Virus record (IMG/VR): IMGVR_UViG_3300002835_000588 | Coordinates: 1 to 34,857 of that record | Direction: 5' to 3' (one strand) | DNA: 34,857 nt | Source: a virus | Shown: in pieces, positions 29,027 to 34,857 of the stretch | Layout of the letters: every line of letters starts with the position of its first letter | Numbering within the stretch: the first letter of the stretch is position 1 | The notes under the pieces: generated by a model | Databases searched by the model: none | What the model was told of the DNA's origin: nothing | Seen by the model: only the letters and a program-made list of their open reading frames with translations | Program-made: the position numbers and the translations under genes

Positions 29027-30276
29027 GGTGTCGTCTTTCTATGCTTTGCACGCAAACTCGCCAGCTCGGCCTGCTCATTCGCAGACAAACCGCCGCTGCC
29101 GCCTGGGGGCTGTGAGCCGCCAGAGCGATTGCGCGCTGCATCGTTAATTGCGCCGCCAAACGCCTGAGCGTTACTGCGTGCGTAATCGCGAGCTGCTTTG
29201 AGCTTTTCCATAACGATCTGTGGAGGATCTTCTGAAGCTGGAATAAACGTCGCAGCGCGTGCCGCCTCGCCTACCGACTGGGCAGCACCGTAGATGTCGC
29301 TGATCTCCATTGCGGCTTGGCGCAGTACGTCAGCACGCAGCTTGAGCGTGTCTTCACTAAGCAGCTGGGCGCCGACGCGGCCTTGAATGGCAGAAGGCAG
29401 CCGCGAAACCGCAGCCGCTGTGATGCCAAACGCGGCGGGGTTTGACTCGATCTTTTTGACTAGCGCGTCAGCTGAATCGGCTTTGGTTTGGAATGTCTGA
29501 GCAGCGCCCACGTTTTTCTCAAACGTGGCTTTGGGAATCGCTGCGCCGCCGTAAGGCGTGTAGACAGGCTGACCTTGAGGGCCAACATCCAGCACAAAGT
29601 TCATGCCGGTCTTGTTGGTGACTAGCGTCTTGCCGTCTGGAGTAAAGCCCGATTGCGTAAACGTACCGCCGGAGTTGTTGGCTGCCATGTCGCGGCGCAA
29701 GCCCAACATTTCCATCTTGTACATTTGCTCAAACTCACGCGCCTTGCGTTCGCTTGCAATGCGCTCTCGAGCAGTCTCAGCAGTCGCGGCCATCGTCTCG
29801 TAGGCTTTGGCCTGCTGTAGCAAGAACTCAGCTTTTTTGTTCTGAGCGATTTCTGGGTCTTTCAGATACTCGCCTTCAGCGGTAATGACGCCGCTGCCCA
29901 TCTTCATTGGGTCGCGTGACGTGGCAGCCTTCTTTAAATACTGCTCTTGCACGGGGGCAAAGCTCTCCCCTGCAAACTGAGCTGCCAAAGCGTTGAGCAT
30001 AGCCGCGTCGCCCTGCTGGGCACGCTGCTTGGCAAACTTTTGAAACTGCGAAAAGTCAGGCTCTTGGTTGTAAAGATCGCTGCCCTGTTGATACAAATCT
30101 GAAGCCTTTGATCGATACGCGTCAATCGCGTTGGGAAGCATGCCGCCTTGACCAGGCTGCACTGTGTTTGACAAAACGCCGCCTGGCGATTGAATCATCG
30201 CCCTCGACTTTTTTAAGAGGCCAACTTGCGGTTGCTCCTCCTCGTTGTTGAACAGGGTGTAATCGACCATGATCAA
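29023..30276 (-). CDS. Putative internal virion protein
   Basis: 417 residues from the ATG at 30276 (ATGA overlap). The ATG at 30270 is equally possible. The protein is largely helical and Gln/Ala/Lys-rich (KAYETMAATAETARERIASERK, KLRADVLRQAAMEISDIYGAAQSVG) with a short beta insert (TNKTGMNFVLDVGPQGQPVY). No signal peptide or catalytic motif is seen. With its neighbours it forms the row of ejection-protein candidates between the connector and fibre genes. Confidence 0.6.
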   Translation of the reverse strand: MIMVDYTLFNNEEEQPQVGLLKKSRAMIQSPGGVLSNTVQPGQGGMLPNAIDAYRSKASDLYQQGSDLYNQEPDFSQFQKFAKQRAQQGDAAMLNALAAQFAGESFAPVQEQYLKKAATSRDPMKMGSGVITAEGEYLKDPEIAQNKKAEFLLQQAKAYETMAATAETARERIASERKAREFEQMYKMEMLGLRRDMAANNSGGTFTQSGFTPDGKTLVTNKTGMNFVLDVGPQGQPVYTPYGGAAIPKATFEKNVGAAQTFQTKADSADALVKKIESNPAAFGITAAAVSRLPSAIQGRVGAQLLSEDTLKLRADVLRQAAMEISDIYGAAQSVGEAARAATFIPASEDPPQIVMEKLKAARDYARSNAQAFGGAINDAARNRSGGSQPPGGSGGLSANEQAELASLRAKHRKTTP

Positions 30277-30641
30277 TACCCAGAACCTGGCATGTCGAAG
30301 CCATAATCTTCGATGTTCATGCCGTTATTCATGGGCGCAGCGGGCGTCATGCGACGCTTGCGCAGCTGTTCAAGAGCCATGCGTTGGCGATCATTCATGC
30401 CGCGCATACTCTGGTCCACGCCGCCTTGAGCCTTTGACGCAAGGTAGCCCTGACCCAGCTGCGAAATGGCTTGGCCAATGCCTGGCGCAACGTAGTGCTT
30501 GCCGACCATCTCGCCTTGCATTGGGCTCATGGAGTTCTTGCGGAGCGCGTCAACCATTGCCTGCTTTTTCTTTAGCTCAGCTTCTTCAGGACGCATTTGG
30601 CCCATCTGGACCAGGTACTCAAACATCAAATCGTCATTCAT
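30273..30641 (-). CDS. Small Met-rich virion-region protein
   Basis: 122 residues from the ATG at 30641, which shares its A with the upstream stop (TGATG) and has GGAGG 6 bases before it. The GTG three bases earlier is too close to that site. It is unusually rich in Met (about one in nine residues), Gln and Gly, with helical segments (EEAELKKKQAMVDALRKN and NDRQRMALEQLRKRR). Tight coupling to the S74-bearing gene suggests a partner. Function unknown. Confidence 0.55.
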   Translation of the reverse strand: MNDDLMFEYLVQMGQMRPEEAELKKKQAMVDALRKNSMSPMQGEMVGKHYVAPGIGQAISQLGQGYLASKAQGGVDQSMRGMNDRQRMALEQLRKRRMTPAAPMNNGMNIEDYGFDMPGSGY

Positions 30642-32020
30642 CACAAACCTCCGTAATTCACCATCAAATAGCCACTGGCGTGACGCTTGACGAGGTCAGG
30701 TCGCACCGCTTCAACTTCTTGGGCAATCACACCGCGTTGCGGCATTCCCATCATTGTGTAGTCATAAATTCCCACGCCAATTGCGTGAGTGCCAACGCGC
30801 TTGATGTTTGACTTCAAGCGACGATCGGAGAACATGAACGCGGCAGATCCAAGCTGTGCGCCGGCGCCCAACAGGTTGCCGAATGCAGCGTTTTGAGCGT
30901 TGGCCGCGCCCAGCTGCGCGTCGTATGCGGACTGCGTTGCGCCCAAGATGTTGGGCGTCTGGGACTGCTGTGCAGCCACAAACGATGGCATCTGAGGCAT
31001 CGACACCTGCTGGCCAGACAACAACGCGTTCATCTCGTTCAGAGACATACCGCGGCGCTGTGCTTGCTCTGCAATCGCTTGCTGGCGCAGTTGGTTCTGC
31101 GCGTTGGCGTATTGCTGGTTCAAGCCGTACTGCTGAGAGATCGCGTTGTTCTGCGCATTCATGTTTGCCAGATCCAACGCAGAACCTTGGCCAAGCGCCT
31201 GGTTCTGGAACTGAGCCGCGCCCAAGTTTTGGTTGAAGTTCTGCTGCTGCGCTGCGTTGCCAAACTGGCCGCCTTGCAAGTCTTGATTAAAGGCCTGCTG
31301 CGCTGTGCCCATCTGCATGTTGTACAGGCGCTGTGCTTCGCTTCCGGCAGTGTCCAGCGCGTTGTAGCGCTCGGCAGATTGACGTTGAGCCATGTTGTTC
31401 AGCTCGCGGTCATAGCCTTCTGTGCCTGGGCGAAAACCCATGTTTGAGAGCTTTGTCTCGAGCTGGCGCTGCTGGTAGTCATGGACCGGCTGCATCTTCT
31501 GCATGAGCTGATTGGCCACCGTGTCGCGGTAGCTTGAATCAAACTGAGGCAGCGCTGGGTTGTCCGCAGTGTTCAAGGATGTCTGAGGACCGCCAAAATT
31601 AAAGCCAGTGGTCAAGCCGCCGGAGTAGTCCTTCACGCCGGTCTGCAATGTTGCAGGCGCGTTTGCGGACGTCATCTGAGGCAGGTTCTGATAGTCGAAC
31701 GGCTGCGAGTATTCATTGGCCACGCGGCCCATGAAACTGTTGGCCAAATCACTTCGACCACCTTGGATTGAGATCTGATCGTTCAGTGCATCTTGAAGAC
31801 CAGGAGCAAGCGTGTTGTTCTGAGTCCATTGCGTGACTGCTTGGCCACTAGCCGGATCAGTGACAGATTGAGTGCCCCAGGACTGCGAACCAAACGGCGT
31901 GTTGATAACAGGCCGATTGGCAAAGTTCTGAATGTTGGTCAGCTCTTTTGAAGCTGCCGCTTGCGTATTGGCCGCGCCTAAATAATCAGGTGCTGCTGGT
32001 GCTGACGCTTTTCCGCCCAT
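30641..32020 (-). CDS. Virion protein with C-terminal S74 (intramolecular chaperone) domain
   Basis: 459 residues with AAGGAGAAGG before the ATG. The N-terminus (MGGKASAPAAPDYLGAAN) and the following Asn/Gln/Ala-rich helical body (residues 190-370) resemble podovirus internal or DNA-transfer proteins. The last 62 residues are an S74-type domain: SDRRLKSNIKRVG with the predicted Ser398/Asp399 cleavage site, YDYTMMG, GVIAQEVEAVRPDLV and a final LMVNY. S74 domains normally trimerise fibre or spike proteins and then cut themselves off. Its presence on this Gln-rich body, next to ejection genes and away from the fibres, is notable. Confidence 0.7.
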   Translation of the reverse strand: MGGKASAPAAPDYLGAANTQAAASKELTNIQNFANRPVINTPFGSQSWGTQSVTDPASGQAVTQWTQNNTLAPGLQDALNDQISIQGGRSDLANSFMGRVANEYSQPFDYQNLPQMTSANAPATLQTGVKDYSGGLTTGFNFGGPQTSLNTADNPALPQFDSSYRDTVANQLMQKMQPVHDYQQRQLETKLSNMGFRPGTEGYDRELNNMAQRQSAERYNALDTAGSEAQRLYNMQMGTAQQAFNQDLQGGQFGNAAQQQNFNQNLGAAQFQNQALGQGSALDLANMNAQNNAISQQYGLNQQYANAQNQLRQQAIAEQAQRRGMSLNEMNALLSGQQVSMPQMPSFVAAQQSQTPNILGATQSAYDAQLGAANAQNAAFGNLLGAGAQLGSAAFMFSDRRLKSNIKRVGTHAIGVGIYDYTMMGMPQRGVIAQEVEAVRPDLVKRHASGYLMVNYGGL

Positions 32021-32426
32021 GTTCCTTCTCCTTGATCCAGCGGCACTCGTCGTGCCTCATTTCAAACATCACACAATCAACGGTCTCAGCTATCTGCCGA
32101 AACCCCAGCTTGCGGTTCATCCTTAACGCATCATCCAAGTGCTTTGGTGTAAGGCCGTAGACCGCTTCCTTGCCGCATGTAATCAGCGGGTATTCGAAAG
32201 CCGCACGCCAAAGCTCACGGGTCAAACTGTGCGAGGTGTCAAATGCAACGTGCATCCAGCACCCCTTCTCTGTCCACGCGTTGTATGCGACAGCAGCCCC
32301 AATTGTGCCGTCATCGCGCATCGCTGCTATCGCTCGCAGGTCACTACTCCAAGGCAGGTGAGTCCTGCGGTTCATCCATTCCCAGATGACCGGATACTCG
32401 CCTGGTTTGTCAGTAGTGAGTCGCAT
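31986..32426 (-). CDS. GNAT-like protein, T7 gp13-type virion factor
   Basis: 146 residues overlapping the next gene by 35 bases, with GGAG 9 bases before the ATG. The order of elements fits a GNAT acetyltransferase fold: a helix WEWMNRRTHLP, strands (AIAAMRDDGTIGAAVAYNAW), CGKEAVYGLTP, then DALRMNRKLGFRQIAE, which resembles the Y/N-x-x-LGF end of GNATs. The canonical acetyl-CoA loop (R/Q-x-x-G-x-A/G) is not clear, so activity may be lost. T7 gp13, an ejectosome assembly protein, has a GNAT-like fold, and this gene precedes the ejection genes as gp13 does. Confidence 0.65.
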   Translation of the reverse strand: MRLTTDKPGEYPVIWEWMNRRTHLPWSSDLRAIAAMRDDGTIGAAVAYNAWTEKGCWMHVAFDTSHSLTRELWRAAFEYPLITCGKEAVYGLTPKHLDDALRMNRKLGFRQIAETVDCVMFEMRHDECRWIKEKEHGRKSVSTSST

Positions 32427-32429
32427 GCG

Positions 32430-33632
32430 TTAGAACTCCAAACTTCCCCAAGTTTCATCAAACACAGACTTTCCGCCGCCAGTCGTGCCAGTTCCAAGGG
32501 ATTGCTGTTGGTTCAACCATTCGTTGTAAGCCTGCAGCTCGGCGTCATCTAAAAGCTCTGGGTAGTCAAAGGTTTGCGATAGGCTGCCCTTGTCATCCAA
32601 AGAGATGTCGCCATTGACTACCTCAAGGGTGACGTTTGGAACTTTTGGTTTTGTCAAGTCTGACAGTTGATCAGCGGTAAATGCCGACCCTGTCATGTTT
32701 GACGCGGCGCTGTCGGCGAGGAGGGCTGCAGAGTTGTCAATCGATGCAGAGCCACCCATAGCAGCCTCAATAGCGTCACGCAAGTCACCTGCTCCACCTG
32801 TAGTGCCAGTGTCTTCAGTTGTCTCGTCTGTGCCCGTGGTGTCAGTGCCGCCTAAGCCATCTAAGCCGCCCAATCCGTCGCCGCCTAAACCGTCACCACC
32901 CAAACCATCACCGCCTAGACCGTCGCCACCCGCTCCGCTGTCACCAGCCCCGCTTGTTCCATCTCCGCCAGTTTCGCCAACAACGGTGTCGTTGCCTGTT
33001 CCACCATCGATGGTGTCGTTTCCTGTGCCGCCATCTACGGTGTCCACAACCACTACGTCTTCAGCGACCACGTCGTCGTCAACGATTACATCGTCAACAA
33101 TTACGTCTTCATCAATGATGTCGTCATCCACAACGTCATCTTCTACAACATCATCCTCAACGATGTCGTCCTCGACGACGTCATCTTCGACAATGTCGTC
33201 CTCCACGACGTCGTCTTCAACAATGTCGTCTTCAACAATGTCGTCCTCAACGATGTCGTCAAACACTAGGTCATCAAACACAAAATCATCAGGCCTGACA
33301 TAAGGCATGTCTGTCTCGCCGCCAGGCAAAATGACTTCTGGCGCCACATACCCTTGCATGCTCAACACGCCTGGGTTGTTTGCGCCGCGATAAGTGCGGG
33401 GTTTGAAATTAAGAGCAGCGCCGTTGGCGCCGTTGGCGTATCGAGTGAAGCCAGGATTTCCTGGGCCAGGAATGCTGCGCAGCGCGGAAATCAAATCGGA
33501 GCGACGCACGTCAGGCGTGGCAAATTGAGCTGCTGAACCCTGTTGCGGCAACAAGAAGCTCAACTCTGGCGCTGATGCAATCAGCTGTAGCGTTTCATCT
33601 GGTAGCCCGTAGTTGTCTTGCTTTACTGCCAT
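32430..33632 (-). CDS. Acidic repeat protein with DDIVE repeats and RTX-like motif
   Basis: 400 residues from the ATG at 33632, which overlaps the gp10-like stop as TGATG with GGAG 7 bases upstream. Residues 1-118 look globular (RSDLISALRSIPGPGNPGF). Residues 120-196 are a run of 5-residue repeats of the form DDIVE/DDVVE degenerating to VIVDD. Residues 201-225 hold GGTGNDTIDGGTGNDTVV, the RTX calcium-binding nonapeptide pattern. Residues 236-262 are GGDGL repeats. A helical end follows. The negative charge is extreme. It sits in the connector/ejection region, so it is likely virion-associated. A calcium-stabilised fibre, a DNA-mimic or a spacer are possible roles. No enzyme motif is seen. Confidence 0.7.
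   Translation of the reverse strand: MAVKQDNYGLPDETLQLIASAPELSFLLPQQGSAAQFATPDVRRSDLISALRSIPGPGNPGFTRYANGANGAALNFKPRTYRGANNPGVLSMQGYVAPEVILPGGETDMPYVRPDDFVFDDLVFDDIVEDDIVEDDIVEDDVVEDDIVEDDVVEDDIVEDDVVEDDVVDDDIIDEDVIVDDVIVDDDVVAEDVVVVDTVDGGTGNDTIDGGTGNDTVVGETGGDGTSGAGDSGAGGDGLGGDGLGGDGLGGDGLGGLDGLGGTDTTGTDETTEDTGTTGGAGDLRDAIEAAMGGSASIDNSAALLADSAASNMTGSAFTADQLSDLTKPKVPNVTLEVVNGDISLDDKGSLSQTFDYPELLDDAELQAYNEWLNQQQSLGTGTTGGGKSVFDETWGSLEF
33045..33275. repeat. 15-bp tandem repeat tract encoding DDIVE units
   Basis: About fifteen degenerate 15-base units (consensus on the plus strand TCGTCCTCNACNATG) run through the middle of the acidic protein gene. The copies keep the reading frame and vary mainly at third positions. 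Such tracts can change length by slippage in whole 5-residue steps. Confidence 0.8.
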
Positions 33633-34857
33633 CACATCACTCCACCAAGTTCAGTCATCACGTTGCATGAAGTGAAGACAGTTTGTGGCAGGCCACGCAC
33701 CTTCATGCGCAGCGAGCCGTAATACCCAAGGCCAGTCGTGCCGGCCCAACCCTGATAGGTGTTTGTTCCCACCCAGGTCGATGTGTTCCAGATTCCCTCA
33801 TCCCACACAGCGCCATCGCCCTGCGTAAAGTATGGAGAGCCACCCACAGGGGTGATCTGAAACTGCGTGTTCATTTGCAGCTTGATCGCTGGCGCAGCCG
33901 TCGAGATAAACGTCGGGCGCACCATGCCAAACTTCTTGAGCTGCGCAGGCGTGTTGAATGCCTGAAAAGACGTCTGCACGTCTCCCTCGACATAGTTGCC
34001 GCCGTCGCCGTTAACGTCCGCGCCATCTTTGTCGCCTGTCAGACCTTCGCAAACGTAGCCGTCAACCGTTCCAAACAGCAGACGGCCACCGATGATGCCG
34101 GCGCATCGCATGGGGATGCCGACAAACTGACACCAGGCGCCTGTGATCACGTTCATTGCAAACTGGCGATACGTTCCACCGTCAGCCGGCAGCTTGATCA
34201 CCATCACGTCGGAAGACGGCACGACAAACACGTCGAAATACTTTTCGTTCAGCAGCTTGCGAACCAAAGGCGCAAAGACCGACTGGATCTTGGACGCGGG
34301 GCCGATCTGCTGATCTTCTGTGTACTGGCCATTGACCAGCTTGGACATGGGGACCAGGCCCAGCTCGGAGACGATCATCACGTCACCGCCAAAGGGCGTA
34401 AAGAACGTTCCATGACGGGGAACTGGGCCGACGTACCAGACACCCTTCAGGCTGAAGGTATCGACGCTGGTTGGGTCAGTGCCCTGCCACACGCCAATGT
34501 CGCCTTCTGTGCCGACAACGATCAGGAAGTCGTCGATTGAGAAACCAGCATCCATCGTCCAGTTAATCAGCGCGGAGACATAGCCGCCGTTGCGCAAAGA
34601 TGAACCCATTGCAAATGATGTGCAGGCGCCTGTCACGACATCCACAGCGTCCAGGTAGTAGACGTTGGAGTCACCTTCAGCGGTGAACCAAACGCGCTGC
34701 TTCCACACGGCCACAGTGCGCACGGTTGTGGGCAAGCCGGTGGTTGTCGCTGTGCGATCGACCCAGCCGCTTGTGGTGCTGTAGGTCCAGTACCCGGCGC
34801 CAGGAGAGACGGCCAACAGGAAAGTGTCGGCAGGCGTAGAAAACTGAGTAGTCCACC
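33632..34857 (-). CDS. P22 gp10-like / tail-stabilisation protein, 3' part
   Basis: This is the continuation of the frame that starts at 621 and crosses the circle junction (34606/1). The part from 34606 to the stop at 33632 adds 324 residues, for a total of 531. Bases 34607-34857 repeat 1-251. The sequence is beta-rich with many Gly, Trp and Phe (SALINWTMDAGFSIDDFLIV, HGTFFTPFGGDVMIVSELG, RRLLFGTVDGYV-like blades), compatible with the propeller-like fold of P22 gp10 or T7 gp12. The stop overlaps the acidic repeat gene as TGATG. Only the 5' portion at 1-621 carries the true start. Confidence 0.7.
   Translation of the reverse strand, partial: WTTQFSTPADTFLLAVSPGAGYWTYSTTSGWVDRTATTTGLPTTVRTVAVWKQRVWFTAEGDSNVYYLDAVDVVTGACTSFAMGSSLRNGGYVSALINWTMDAGFSIDDFLIVVGTEGDIGVWQGTDPTSVDTFSLKGVWYVGPVPRHGTFFTPFGGDVMIVSELGLVPMSKLVNGQYTEDQQIGPASKIQSVFAPLVRKLLNEKYFDVFVVPSSDVMVIKLPADGGTYRQFAMNVITGAWCQFVGIPMRCAGIIGGRLLFGTVDGYVCEGLTGDKDGADVNGDGGNYVEGDVQTSFQAFNTPAQLKKFGMVRPTFISTAAPAIKLQMNTQFQITPVGGSPYFTQGDGAVWDEGIWNTSTWVGTNTYQGWAGTTGLGYYGSLRMKVRGLPQTVFTSCNVMTELGGVM
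34607..34857. repeat. Terminal direct repeat, right copy
   Basis: These bases are identical over 251 positions to 1-251. Removing one copy closes the genome at 34,606 bp and restores a single uninterrupted gene. Confidence 0.95.

Noticed and set aside
33045-33275. Tandem repeats as a possible CRISPR array
   Set aside because: Units are 15 bases and contiguous without spacers, stay in frame and encode a regular acidic repeat.
32695-33303. Plus-strand frame rich in Ser, Thr and Pro
   Set aside because: It is the antisense image of the acidic tandem repeat. No ribosome site, and all other virion genes here are on the minus strand.

Overview
This window is a complete temperate tailed-phage genome, most likely a podovirus. 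The first 251 bases (1-251) are repeated exactly as the last 251 (34607-34857). The repeat lies inside one coding sequence, so the molecule closes into a circle of 34,606 bp and the repeat is best read as assembly overlap. Podovirus morphology is inferred from a P22-like portal, a short head-tail completion set, four internal-virion (ejection) candidates including a T7 gp13-like protein, and the absence of a tape measure, sheath or tube. The host is probably a betaproteobacterium (Burkholderiales). The attachment core is a tRNA-His 3' end of the type I associate with that group, and base composition is mostly GC-rich; this is inference.

Minus-strand program, read from high to low coordinates. 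A Cro-like HTH protein (13326-13084) leads into a RepB-primase/RepA-helicase fusion, a zinc ribbon, a small protein, glutaredoxin and two small proteins. Next come an iteron-like repeat cluster (9908-10062), the packaging genes (TerS candidate, DUF3310, TerL) and the head genes (portal, a DUF5856-like helical protein, a small protein, scaffold, major capsid protein). The head-tail connector genes cross the coordinate origin. Then follow an acidic repeat protein, a GNAT-like protein, an S74-bearing virion protein, three more ejection or virion proteins, a tail fibre, an AT-richer repeat adhesin, a fibre chaperone, a cassette of small membrane proteins, a holin and an endolysin. The program ends at an intrinsic terminator (19928-19952) beside attP.

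Plus-strand program. A divergent CI-like repressor (13431-14021) is followed by a terminator, then a good sigma70-type promoter. That promoter drives a recombination operon: small proteins, a Sak4-like ATPase, DUF669, a Cas4/RecB-like nuclease, an HNH protein and a RuvC-like resolvase. A tyrosine integrase with its own promoter follows and abuts a full tRNA-His gene plus a tRNA-His 3' fragment (attP core).

The less ordinary signals are mostly in non-coding DNA. There are two interlocked hairpins at the terminator after the capsid gene, and a heavily structured 182-base leader before the capsid gene. A 13-bp palindrome occurs at the early promoter and directly after two late-gene stop codons. 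Two inverted repeats sit inside the terminase locus. An iteron-like cluster lies upstream of terS, and 15-bp direct repeats flank the att core. Among proteins, the acidic (DDIVE)n/RTX-like virion-locus protein and the Dps-like motif beside the portal are the most worth testing. No CRISPR array, reverse transcriptase or insertion sequence was seen.
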